NCBI GenBank assembly: GCA_034090805.1
Contig: JAXDRV010000102.1
Location: 1-46,746, forward strand
Direction of reading: 5' to 3'
Length of the DNA stretch: 46,746 bases
Origin: Ornithomonoglobus_A sp034090805
GTDB lineage: Bacteria; Bacillota; Clostridia; UBA1381
Shown here piece by piece: positions 7,763 through 15,966 of the stretch. A model generated the notes under the pieces. It was not told the DNA's origin, did not search any database, and saw only the letters and a program-made list of their open reading frames with translations. Numbering within the stretch: position 1 is the stretch's first letter; the number at the start of each line of letters is the position of its first letter. Both the position numbers and the translations under genes were made by a program.

Positions 7763-9409
7763 ATGAGACTCAAAAAGGACAGTTCAGAGCAGAAATTAAG
7801 AGGAGCGTATTATACACCATTGCAGCTTGCAGATGTCATGGTGGAGCTTTTTGTGTCTCAAAATATCTCTACCATCTTAGAACCGAGTTGTGGAGATGGT
7901 GTATTTATTGATGCTCTGAAAAACCTTAATCTTTTGGATAAGGTTGATAAACTGACTGCTGTCGAAATTGAACCGGATGAGGCTGAAAAAGTTCGGGATA
8001 GATACTCTGGATTTGATCAAATTGAAGTATGTACCGAAGATTTTTTTGACTATTATAAACGAGTCCTCGGCAAGGAACAGTTTGATTTGATTTTGGGTAA
8101 TCCCCCCTACATTCGCTACCAATACCTGAAAGAAAGTCAACGAGAAATGCAATCTCAAATTTTGACTTCACATGGTATGAAAGCGAATAAGCTAATAAAT
8201 GCATGGGTTGCATTTATCGTAGCCTGCGTACAGCTATTATCAGAAAAAGGCAAGATAGCGTTTGTTATCCCAGCTGAAATACTTCAAGTTGCTTATGCTG
8301 AGGACTTGCGCCTATATCTGGCTAATAATCTTGCAAAAATCACCTTGATTACATTTGAGAAGCTCGTTTTTCCCGATATCGAACAAGAAGTAGTTGTATT
8401 TATTGGCGAGAAAGGCGAAGAAGAAAAAGGTATTCGTATTATTGAAATGAATGATCTTAGCGGATTTTCTCAATTAGATTTAGCACAGAATGGTTTTCAA
8501 AAGTTACAACACATCAAGGAAAAATGGACAAAATACTTTGTAAATGCAGATGAAATGTCTCTTATTCAGGAGCTTCGTGCAGACAAGCGCTTTGCCAAAT
8601 TCTCCGAATATGGGACAATCAATGTTGGAATAACAACAGGAAATAACGGTTACTTCTCAATCACAGAAGAAACATCTGAACAATATCACCTGGGCGAAGT
8701 GACTCTCCCTCTGATCGGCAGAAGTTCTCATGCTCATGGAATATACTTCACTGCAGAAGATTGGGAGAGTAATAAAGTTTCAGGCAAGCGTGCGCGACTA
8801 ATTAACTTCCCCGAAATTCCATATGAAGAATACCCCGCTGAACATAAAGAGTATATTTTGCTTGGCGAAACGAATGGTGAACATGAGGGGTACAAATGCT
8901 CCATCAGAGATAGATGGTATATTGTTCCCTCCGTGTGGGTGCCAGATGCATTTTTCTTAAGAAGAAATAACTTTTATCCCAAATTTGTGTTGAATGAATG
9001 TAACGCAGTATCAACGGATACAATGCATCGAATGAAATTCAATGATGGCGTTGATCCGAAGAACATACTTCTTGCCTATTACAATAGTATTTCCTTCGCC
9101 TTCACCGAGATTTGTGGACGAAGCTATGGTGGTGGTGTACTTGAAATCCTACCGGGTGAAATGGGCAACATTTTGATACCCAAGGTAGAAAAGATCGATC
9201 CTACACTTAGAAATAAGCTGCTAACACATATTGACTCTGTAGTTCGTAACGATGATGATATTGAACTTGCTCTGGATGCCGTTGACGAAGAATTGCTTGT
9301 AAATGCATTAGGCATTGAGTCTGAGATATGTCGGAAATGCCGTGCTATCTGGAAGAAAATGCAGAAAAGAAGATTAGGGAGAGGCTACAACGAAAAAAAC
9401 TCTGACTAA
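7763..9409 (+). CDS. N6-adenine DNA methyltransferase (M.Eco57I-like)
   Basis: A 548-aa stand-alone DNA methyltransferase. It opens with RGAYYTPLQLADVMVELF, the usual N-terminus of Eco57I/TaqI-class enzymes, then motif I ILEPSCGDGVF and the catalytic NPPY at 113-116. The C-terminal half (NVGITTGNNGYF and an SRSYGGGVLEILPGEM-like segment) resembles a target-recognition domain. Its size is close to the 544-aa M.Eco57I that accompanies the fused Eco57I enzyme. By analogy it would methylate both strands of an asymmetric site, protecting host DNA that the fused enzyme modifies on one strand only. It may instead have another target. The start ATG 7763 follows GAGAGG. Confidence 0.85.
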   Translation: MRLKKDSSEQKLRGAYYTPLQLADVMVELFVSQNISTILEPSCGDGVFIDALKNLNLLDKVDKLTAVEIEPDEAEKVRDRYSGFDQIEVCTEDFFDYYKRVLGKEQFDLILGNPPYIRYQYLKESQREMQSQILTSHGMKANKLINAWVAFIVACVQLLSEKGKIAFVIPAEILQVAYAEDLRLYLANNLAKITLITFEKLVFPDIEQEVVVFIGEKGEEEKGIRIIEMNDLSGFSQLDLAQNGFQKLQHIKEKWTKYFVNADEMSLIQELRADKRFAKFSEYGTINVGITTGNNGYFSITEETSEQYHLGEVTLPLIGRSSHAHGIYFTAEDWESNKVSGKRARLINFPEIPYEEYPAEHKEYILLGETNGEHEGYKCSIRDRWYIVPSVWVPDAFFLRRNNFYPKFVLNECNAVSTDTMHRMKFNDGVDPKNILLAYYNSISFAFTEICGRSYGGGVLEILPGEMGNILIPKVEKIDPTLRNKLLTHIDSVVRNDDDIELALDAVDEELLVNALGIESEICRKCRAIWKKMQKRRLGRGYNEKNSD

Positions 9410-9434
9410 TTACCAAAGAAGGGGGTGAGACTAA

Positions 9435-10433
9435 ATGGAGTGGAATGGATGCATGAGTATATTGCATGGATATTTAGAGAATAGCCCATTGATTGTTTTA
9501 GGCTCAGGTGCTTCTATGCCATATGGACTTCCTTCTATGGGGACTCTTGCGGAAGAAATAAAAAAATCCGACATTGTTATTTCTGATCCCAATTACGATC
9601 CAATCTGTACGGCTATAGATAGTTTAGGTCTTGAGGGAGCCATAGATTCAGTTGCATTGTTACCTCAAACATTAAGCGAAATACGACGTGTTGTTTGGCA
9701 AACGGTCAACGAAAGCGATCTTTCGTATTTTGATAGAAATTCCATAAATCCGCCTCAAGCGTTGGTAGATCTTATTCGGAAGGTACTCGCACCTACTCCC
9801 AATAAAGCTGTCATTGTAACAACTAACTATGATCGTTTAGCTGAATATTCAGCAGATGAAGTTGGTGCAACTACAGTTAATGGTTTTGAAGGAACTTTGA
9901 TAAAAAAATTAGAACTACCTACTTCCCAGTTAAAAATGCGGCGTACACGTGCTCGTGAGCGTGTTGTCGATATTTGGAAGGTTCATGGCTCGTTGGACTG
10001 GTTTATAGCTCCTGATGGAACCGTAGTGGCTTTTCCTCTTTCTCGAAAAATTCCAGATACATTTCAGCCGCTAATTATTCCTCCTGGAAAAGAAAAGTAT
10101 AGTACTACGCACGATGAACCATACAGAACGGTTATTGCGGAGGCAGACAATGCATTTGTGCAAGCAGGTGCATACTTATGTATCGGATATGGTTTTAATG
10201 ATGAACATATTCAACCTAAGCTTTTAGCCCAAATTTCTAAAGGCAAACCAATTGTTGTTCTTGCAAGAACTATGACCTCAGCTTGCCGCAAACATATTGT
10301 TGACGCAGGAATTAACAAATTTCTGGTTTTTGAGTATGCAGATGATACGCATACAAAAGTATATGGAAACGGTTGGGAAGAAACCTACGACGGTCAATAT
10401 TGGCTGTTGGAAAATTTCTTAAATATTTGGTAA
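9435..10433 (+). CDS. SIR2-family protein, probable NAD+ hydrolase of a defence system
   Basis: A 332-aa protein made of one SIR2 domain. The NAD-binding motif is VLGSGASMPYG (GSGAS at 23-27). TTNYDR lies at 129-134, the catalytic-type histidine is His184 in KVHGSLDWF, and GYGFNDEHI at 251-259 closes the Rossmann part. The zinc-finger cysteines of true sirtuin deacetylases are absent. In phage-defence proteins this type of domain degrades NAD+. It is followed after 11 bp by herA; SIR2-HerA pairs are known to form a large complex that depletes NAD+ and cuts DNA on infection. ATG 9435 follows GGGGGTGAG at good spacing. No extra sensor domain is present, so sensing probably falls to HerA or the methyltransferases. 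Confidence 0.85.
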   Translation: MEWNGCMSILHGYLENSPLIVLGSGASMPYGLPSMGTLAEEIKKSDIVISDPNYDPICTAIDSLGLEGAIDSVALLPQTLSEIRRVVWQTVNESDLSYFDRNSINPPQALVDLIRKVLAPTPNKAVIVTTNYDRLAEYSADEVGATTVNGFEGTLIKKLELPTSQLKMRRTRARERVVDIWKVHGSLDWFIAPDGTVVAFPLSRKIPDTFQPLIIPPGKEKYSTTHDEPYRTVIAEADNAFVQAGAYLCIGYGFNDEHIQPKLLAQISKGKPIVVLARTMTSACRKHIVDAGINKFLVFEYADDTHTKVYGNGWEETYDGQYWLLENFLNIW

Positions 10434-10444
10434 GGAGTGATAGA

Positions 10445-12148
10445 ATGAGCATATTTGAATATACACCCGAAGAACTGTTGGGTACTGTCGAAAGTGTAGA
10501 TACCTCAACAGTTATTGTTAAAGTGGAGAACGATGATAAATTACGTGGTCTACAGGTGAATCATTTGATCTCCATTCAAAGTTCAAAAATTGGACAGCAC
10601 TTGATTGGCTTAGTATCAAAAATCATTCGCAAGTCAGCATATAGTGATCCGATAGCGGATATAACTCCGGAGCTTGGTTTTAATATTATCAAAGTTATTT
10701 TGATTGGAACACACTTTGATAGAGATGCTGGGAAAGAAAATGTTTTTCGTCGTTCCCTGGCTACCATACCTACAATAAATGCTGAATGTCATCTCATCCA
10801 TGGAGACAGATTAAAACGATTTATGCAAGCGATATCGTCTATCCCAGAAGGAGAAGATGCGGTTAGTTTGCAAATTGGAAACTATTCAATTGATGAGGAT
10901 GCCACAGCTTGGTTAAATGGAAACAAGTTATTTCAGCGCCATGCTGTAATCGTAGGTAGTACAGGCTCTGGAAAATCGTGGTGTGTTGCCAAAATTCTTG
11001 AACAGGTTGCAGTACTCAAATCAGCAGATGCAATTTTGTTTGATATACATGGTGAATATTCTACACTACAAGGCGATAATTTCATACATCTGAAAGTAGC
11101 AGGTCCAAATGATGTTATGGAAGAAGGAATACTTTTTCTTCCATACTGGCTTCTTACTTATGAAGAAATGCTCTCTCTTATGCTTGATAGAAGTGACAAT
11201 AATGCACCTAACCAAGCAATGATGTTCAGCGGTGCTGTTATTGATGGAAAAAAAGATTTTCTTAGAAATGCAGACAAGGCTGAGATGGAAGCAAATATCA
11301 CATTGGATAGTCCTATTCCATATAATCTCGATGAGCTACTCTCTTTTCTGAAATCAAAAGATACTGAAATGGTTCCCGGAGCGAGAGGAGAAAAACAAGG
11401 AACATATAATGGAAAACTCACTCGTTTTATCCAGCGTTTAGAAACTAAGCAAAAAGACAAACGGCTGAATTTCATGTTTGCAGCAGACGATGCTTTGCTT
11501 AGTTATGATTACATGAGTGTGCTCTGTAGCAAATTAATGCTGCCTTCTATAGCAGGCAAAAAAGGTGTAAAAATAATTGATTTTTCTGAAGTGCCATCAG
11601 ATATTCTTCCGTTAATAGTATCTCTCATTGCTCGTGTGATTTTTTCAGTTCAACAGTGGACAACTGTTGAGCACCGACATCCTATTGCAATTTTCTGCGA
11701 TGAGGCGCATTTGTATATCCCAGCCAATACGGAAAAAAGCATTGATGATGCCAGTTTGGTCACTTTTGAACGAATTTCAAAAGAAGGCAGAAAATATGGC
11801 ATAGGTTTGGTTGTTATTTCGCAGCGACCTTCCGAAGTAAACCGCACCGTACTAAGTCAAAGCAACAATTTTATAGCTATGCGCCTTACTAATGTTGATG
11901 ACCAGTCCGTTGTAAAACGTCTTTTGCCTGATAGTTTAGGGGATTATGCAGAAATGCTTCCGATATTAGATATTGGAGAAGCACTTGTTGTTGGTGATGC
12001 AAGTTTGTTGCCAAGCAGAATCCGCATTACACCACCAAACATGAAGCCTCGAAGCGCAACTATTGACTTTTGGGATGAATGGTCAAAAGAATCGACCTCA
12101 GTGGATATTTCCGGTGCTATAGAGGCATTAAGGAAACAATCAAAATAA
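10445..12148 (+). CDS. herA: HerA-family hexameric ATPase (DUF87)
   Basis: 567 aa from ATG 10445, with AAGGAG overlapping the sir2 stop codon; the longer frame from 10373 would lie inside sir2. The N-terminal 60-70 residues (LLGTVESVDTSTVIVKV, GQHLIGLVSKI) form a HAS-type barrel. Walker A is GSTGSGKS at 171-178, Walker B IAIFCDEAH with Asp419-Glu420, and KEGRKYGIGLVVISQRPSEV carries the sensor and arginine-finger region. HerA proteins are ring-shaped DNA translocases, usually paired with NurA. Here the partner is SIR2, a pairing known from anti-phage systems. The stop-start overlap with sir2 suggests balanced expression of the two subunits. Confidence 0.9.
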   Translation: MSIFEYTPEELLGTVESVDTSTVIVKVENDDKLRGLQVNHLISIQSSKIGQHLIGLVSKIIRKSAYSDPIADITPELGFNIIKVILIGTHFDRDAGKENVFRRSLATIPTINAECHLIHGDRLKRFMQAISSIPEGEDAVSLQIGNYSIDEDATAWLNGNKLFQRHAVIVGSTGSGKSWCVAKILEQVAVLKSADAILFDIHGEYSTLQGDNFIHLKVAGPNDVMEEGILFLPYWLLTYEEMLSLMLDRSDNNAPNQAMMFSGAVIDGKKDFLRNADKAEMEANITLDSPIPYNLDELLSFLKSKDTEMVPGARGEKQGTYNGKLTRFIQRLETKQKDKRLNFMFAADDALLSYDYMSVLCSKLMLPSIAGKKGVKIIDFSEVPSDILPLIVSLIARVIFSVQQWTTVEHRHPIAIFCDEAHLYIPANTEKSIDDASLVTFERISKEGRKYGIGLVVISQRPSEVNRTVLSQSNNFIAMRLTNVDDQSVVKRLLPDSLGDYAEMLPILDIGEALVVGDASLLPSRIRITPPNMKPRSATIDFWDEWSKESTSVDISGAIEALRKQSK

Positions 12149-12361
12149 GATTTGTCCGTGGCAACAATATGGCAACAAAAAGCCATAAAGCCGAAAAAAT
12201 CAGTATAATACAAATATTACAAAGACAACGGCAAATGGATTATTAACTAATGTGTTTGAGGTTATGAATATCTTGCCGAGTGGGAATAATTAATTTTATA
12301 AATGTGCAAAATTTGATAAAATATAGCTTGACGAAAAACGGCAAAAGCAGTATAATATATA
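12149..12361. other. Right boundary region of the mobile element
   Basis: 213 bp between herA and aspS with no credible gene. TGGCAACAA occurs twice, at 12159-12167 and 12170-12178, exactly 11 bp apart (one helical turn), a spacing seen in recombinase arm sites. Downstream of about 12,300 the sequence becomes GC-richer housekeeping DNA with its own promoter. The left end is outside the window, so no flanking duplication can be tested here. Confidence 0.45.
12328..12356 (+). promoter_or_regulatory. Sigma-A promoter of aspS
   Basis: TTGACG (12328-12333), 17-bp spacer, TATAAT (12351-12356). The transcription start should be near 12,363, so the leader is about 35 nt and too short for a T-box. 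Confidence 0.85.
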
Positions 12362-12397
12362 ATGAGAATTATTTTGCTGAAAGGATCGGTTATAATT

Positions 12398-14173
12398 ATG
12401 GATACAATGAAGGGTTTAAAGCGTACCTCCTACTGCGGAGAGGTTGACGGAATAGGCAGCGTTGCGGTAGTGGGCGGATACGTTCAGAAAATACGAGATT
12501 TGGGCAACCTTATTTTTATAGATTTAAGGGACAGAACAGGGATAGTTCAGCTTGCCTTTGATGACGCAACAGACAGAGAGATTTTCAAAAAAGCCGCATC
12601 ATGCCACAGTGAATATGTACTGATGGCAAAGGGATTGGTTCGTGAACGCGAAAGCAAGACCGACAAGATTAAAACGGGAAATATCGAAATCGCCGTTGAT
12701 GATTTGAGAATACTCGCAAAGGCGCAGACTCCTCCGTTTGAAATAACGGACGACACAAAGGTAAACGAGGAGCTAAGACTGAAATACCGTTATCTTGATT
12801 TGCGCCGCAATGTATTACAGAAAAATCTTCTCATGCGAAGCAAAATCGCCAAATCCGCACGTGACTATTTTGCGGAAAACGGTTTTATCGAAATCGAAAC
12901 ACCTATGATGATGAAATCTACTCCGGAGGGTGCAAGAGATTATATCGTACCCTCAAGGATACATCATGGGAAATTTTACGCACTTCCCCAGTCGCCGCAA
13001 ATTTATAAGCAGCTGCTTATGATCGCCGGCTGTGACAGGTATATTCAGCTTGCACGCTGTTTCCGTGACGAGGATCTAAGAGCTGACAGGCAGCCTGAAT
13101 TTACGCAGATTGACATGGAAATGTCATTTGTTGATGTGGAGGATATACTCGAAATTGCAGAAGGCTTTGTGAGTCGTGTATTTAAAGATGTACTGAATGT
13201 TGACATCCCCACTCCCCTGCCCCGCCTTACGTACAAAGAGGCAATGGAGCGATACGGTTCGGACAAGCCCGACACTCGTTTCGGCATGGAGATATGCGAT
13301 ATTTCAGAGATTGTAAAAAACAGCGGCTTTGGTGTATTCACTTCCGCAATCGAATCAGGCGGCTCGGTACGTGCAATAACTGCAAAAAATGCCGCAAAAA
13401 CCCTTACACGAAAGGAAATAGACAAGCTTACCGAATACGTCCGCGGCATAGGTGCAAAAGGTCTTGCGTTTATTCGCTGGGTTGACGATGCTCCCTCATG
13501 CGGATTTGCTAAATTCCTCGGCGAAGGCGAGCTTGACTCAATACTTAATAAATGCGGTGCTGAAAAAGGCGATGTAGTACTGATTGTAGCAGACAAAAAC
13601 AAGGTAACTCTGCCTGTACTCGGCGCACTCAGATTAAAGGTTGCAAAGCAGCTTGATATAATCCCCGAAGGCTATAACTTCCTTTGGATAACGGAATTTC
13701 CGTTCTTTGAATACGATGAGGAAAGTGAATCATGGGTTGCAATGCACCACCCGTTTACAATGCCCATGGATGAATGCATACAGTATCTTGATTCCGACCC
13801 TTCAAAGGTAACGGCAAAGGCATACGACCTTGTATTAAACGGAACGGAGCTTTCAAGCGGCTCAATACGCATAACAGATTATGAATTACAGCAGAAAATG
13901 TTTGAATCTCTCGGTCTGTCAGATGAGGAAATTGAAGCAAAATTCGGTTTTCTTGTCGAAGCGTACAAGTACGGCGCACCTCCTCACGGCGGTATGGGCA
14001 TAGGTCTTGACAGACTTGCTATGATTATGTGCGGCTGCGACAGTCTGCGTGACGTTACGGCATTCCCGAAGGTTCAGAACGCATCAGAGCTGATGTCACA
14101 GGCTCCCGGTTCTGTGGACGAGGCTCAGCTCAAAGAGCTTGCAATAGCCGTAACCGAAAACAGCGAGGGCTAA
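12398..14173 (+). CDS. aspS: Aspartyl-tRNA synthetase, bacterial type
   Basis: 591 aa from ATG 12398 (GAAAGGAT upstream; the product begins MDTMKGLKRTSYCGEV as in other bacterial AspRS). It charges tRNA-Asp with aspartate. The N-terminal anticodon-binding OB fold includes LGNLIFIDLRDRTGIVQ. Class II motif 2 is FRDEDLRADRQPEFTQID and motif 3 GGMGIGLDRLAMIMCG near the C-terminus. The bacterial GAD insertion lies between them. The length is normal. It stands alone with its own promoter and terminator. A second, archaeal-type AspRS beginning at 46625 beside gatCAB suggests that this copy serves tRNA-Asp and the other tRNA-Asn. Confidence 0.95.
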   Translation: MDTMKGLKRTSYCGEVDGIGSVAVVGGYVQKIRDLGNLIFIDLRDRTGIVQLAFDDATDREIFKKAASCHSEYVLMAKGLVRERESKTDKIKTGNIEIAVDDLRILAKAQTPPFEITDDTKVNEELRLKYRYLDLRRNVLQKNLLMRSKIAKSARDYFAENGFIEIETPMMMKSTPEGARDYIVPSRIHHGKFYALPQSPQIYKQLLMIAGCDRYIQLARCFRDEDLRADRQPEFTQIDMEMSFVDVEDILEIAEGFVSRVFKDVLNVDIPTPLPRLTYKEAMERYGSDKPDTRFGMEICDISEIVKNSGFGVFTSAIESGGSVRAITAKNAAKTLTRKEIDKLTEYVRGIGAKGLAFIRWVDDAPSCGFAKFLGEGELDSILNKCGAEKGDVVLIVADKNKVTLPVLGALRLKVAKQLDIIPEGYNFLWITEFPFFEYDEESESWVAMHHPFTMPMDECIQYLDSDPSKVTAKAYDLVLNGTELSSGSIRITDYELQQKMFESLGLSDEEIEAKFGFLVEAYKYGAPPHGGMGIGLDRLAMIMCGCDSLRDVTAFPKVQNASELMSQAPGSVDEAQLKELAIAVTENSEG

Positions 14174-14230
14174 CAAACCAGAGTTCCGTAAAACATACAC
14201 TTTTAAAATCAATTTGATACAATAGCAAAA

Positions 14231-14268
14231 AATCCTGCCGCGTTTGATAAGTACGGCGGGATTTTTTT
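14231..14268 (+). terminator. Intrinsic terminator of aspS
   Basis: AATCCTGCCG (14231-14240) pairs with CGGCGGGATT (14254-14263, one G-T pair), and the T-run extends to 14268. Confidence 0.85.
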
Positions 14269-14400
14269 GAATAGGTATACATTTTATACGAAACCTCCGT
14301 AAAACAATTATTTTATTGGTGATTTTTATCAAAATAAAATACTTTTTTTGGCAAAAATGTTGTATAATTACTTCTTTTCCCGATATTTCGTCAATAGGTG

Positions 14401-14429
14401 TTGACATTATTTTGCACTTATGATATAAT
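14401..14429 (+). promoter_or_regulatory. Perfect consensus promoter of the AbrB-family gene
   Basis: TTGACA (14401-14406), exactly 17 bp, TATAAT (14424-14429). It is among the strongest-looking promoters in the window, so the regulator is probably abundant. Confidence 0.9.
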
Positions 14430-14481
14430 ATTCATAACGGCTCAAAAAGCCGGGAATATTTTATATACGGAGGTAAATATG

Positions 14482-14733
14482 ATGAAGTCATTAGGAATAG
14501 TTAGAAAGGTAGATGAGCTTGGGAGAATCGTTCTGCCTATTGAGCTGCGTAGAAAATTTGACATCGAGGTCAAGGATTCTCTTGAAATTTACACCGAAGG
14601 AGACACCATAGTACTTAAGAAATATGAGCCCGCTTGTATTTTCTGCGATGATGCATCACAGGTTGTAAATTACAACGGAAAGAACGTCTGCCAGAAGTGC
14701 ATAAAGCAGCTTCAAGATATGCTTAATAAATAA
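14482..14733 (+). CDS. AbrB/SpoVT-family transcription regulator with a C-terminal Cys4 motif
   Basis: 83 aa from the second ATG (14482), 7 nt after GGAGGT; the first ATG at 14479 is a little close. The N-terminal 50 residues are a SpoVT-AbrB swapped-hairpin domain (GIVRKVDELGRIVLPIELRR, then DSLEIYTEGDTIVLKKY). The tail carries CIFC and CQKC, a likely four-cysteine zinc site as in several clostridial AbrB-like transition-state regulators. It would bind AT-rich promoters as a dimer or tetramer. It is a single gene with a consensus promoter and a strong terminator. Confidence 0.9.
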   Translation: MKSLGIVRKVDELGRIVLPIELRRKFDIEVKDSLEIYTEGDTIVLKKYEPACIFCDDASQVVNYNGKNVCQKCIKQLQDMLNK

Positions 14734-14740
14734 ACATCAA

Positions 14741-14785
14741 GGATAAAACAAAGAGCCGCAAATTCAACGGCTCTTTGTTTTATCC
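14741..14785. terminator. Bidirectional terminator with 18-bp perfect stem
   Basis: GGATAAAACAAAGAGCCG (14741-14758) is the exact reverse complement of 14768-14785 over a 9-nt loop. A/T runs on both flanks serve the converging abrB-type gene and aldo/keto reductase. The right arm contains the last codons and stop of the reductase gene. Confidence 0.9.
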
Positions 14786-15763
14786 ATTCAATACATCTTC
14801 AATTCTTTTCAGCTCATCAGCTGAAAATCCGAGATTATCAAGCGCTTTAATATTTTCAATAATCTGTCCGCCGTTTGAGGCTCCAATCAATACGCTTGTG
14901 AGATTCCCCCTTAAATTCCATGCAACCGCCATTTGAGCGAGAGTCTGACCTCTCTCCATTGCTATATTATTAAGCTCCGCAATAATGTCAAGCCTTGCAT
15001 TTTCGACAGCTTTTTCGGTAAGAAATACTGATTTTTTGGCTCTTGAATTTTCCGGAATGCCTTTTAAATACTTATCCGTAAGCAGCCCTTGAGCCAACGG
15101 GCAAAATGCGATAGAGCCCATTCCCTTACTGTTAAGAACATTCTCCAAATCTCCCTCAAGATTACGTTGGAGCATATTATAGCAAACCTGGTGAATCACA
15201 AGCGGAGTACCCAAGCCTTGCATAATATCAGCCATTTTCTCGGTTTGCTCGGGACTGTAATTTGAAATCCCGACATACAGTGCCTTGCCGCTTCTTACTA
15301 TATGATCAAGTGCCGCCGCAGTTTCCTCCATGGGCGTTTCGGGATCGGGGCGATGATGATAAAAAATATCAACATAATCAAGTCCCATGCGCTGCAAGCT
15401 TTGGTCAAGGCTTGCAATAAGATATTTTCTTGAGCCGTAATCTCCATAAGGGCCGTCCCACATGGTGTATCCCGCTTTTGTGGAGATTATCATTTCATCA
15501 CGGTACGCTCCCATTTCATTTTTCAGTATACGACCGAAATTTTCTTCGGCACTTCCGGGATACGGACCATAATTATTAGCCAGGTCAAAATGTGTTATTC
15601 CATTATCAAACGCAGTTGTTACCATATCGACCATATTATCATAGCTGTCACCGCTGCCGAAATTATGCCACATCCCAAGCGAGATTGCACTAAGCTTTAA
15701 TCCGCTTTTTCCGCAGCGGTTATAGGTCATTGACGAGTATCTTTGTTTATTTGCTTTATACAT
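14780..15763 (-). CDS. Aldo/keto reductase (YghZ-like)
   Basis: About 327 aa if started at the ATG giving MYKANKQRY (15763); an ATG four codons upstream (15775) lies close behind AAGGAG and is equally possible. It is an NADPH-dependent (alpha/beta)8-barrel oxidoreductase. The N-terminal GKSGLKLSAISLGMWHNFG, the catalytic Asp in HFDLANNYG, MGLDYVDIFYHHRPDP and GALYVGISNYSPEQ-type segments place it with YghZ/Kv-beta-like reductases that act on small aldehydes such as glyceraldehyde 3-phosphate or methylglyoxal. The physiological substrate is not evident. It follows the M24 peptidase gene on the same strand, after a structured repeat. Confidence 0.85.
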   Translation of the reverse strand: MYKANKQRYSSMTYNRCGKSGLKLSAISLGMWHNFGSGDSYDNMVDMVTTAFDNGITHFDLANNYGPYPGSAEENFGRILKNEMGAYRDEMIISTKAGYTMWDGPYGDYGSRKYLIASLDQSLQRMGLDYVDIFYHHRPDPETPMEETAAALDHIVRSGKALYVGISNYSPEQTEKMADIMQGLGTPLVIHQVCYNMLQRNLEGDLENVLNSKGMGSIAFCPLAQGLLTDKYLKGIPENSRAKKSVFLTEKAVENARLDIIAELNNIAMERGQTLAQMAVAWNLRGNLTSVLIGASNGGQIIENIKALDNLGFSADELKRIEDVLNG

Positions 15764-15773
15764 TATTATGATC

Positions 15774-15955
15774 ATTAACTCCTTTCACAAAACCAAGTTT
15801 GAAAGAAAATCGTCAAGATTGCCGCTTTGCAGCGAGCGGTGCTGTACCAAACGGTTTTGCTTGCAAAACTCGCCTACGGCGACTATCGGCAAAGCCGATA
15901 GCGTAAGGGTACTGCCCCGAGCAAAAAGTGGTGAGATTGGCGATTTTATTCAAAC
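15774..15955. repeat. Long imperfect palindrome holding a row of hairpins
   Basis: An outer inverted repeat (about 15797-15819 against 15934-15955, a few mismatches) encloses four small hairpins: CCGCT/AGCGG (15822-15839), GTTTTGC/GCAAAAC (15854-15869), TCGCC/GGCGA (15870-15882) and CTATCGGC/GCCGATAG (15883-15901). The edge 15774-15794 is nearly identical to 23864-23884 next to the pyrH-leader repeats. It looks like a small non-coding repeat element transcribed in the intercistronic RNA. Confidence 0.65.
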
Positions 15956-15966
15956 TTTTTTCTCCT

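Noticed and set aside
10373..10444. Longer start for HerA
   Set aside because: It lies within sir2 and has no ribosome site; AAGGAG precedes ATG 10445.
13045..13602. 185-aa open frame antisense to aspS
   Set aside because: It lies wholly within a well-supported aspS and its serine-rich translation has no domain; it is a shadow of codon bias.
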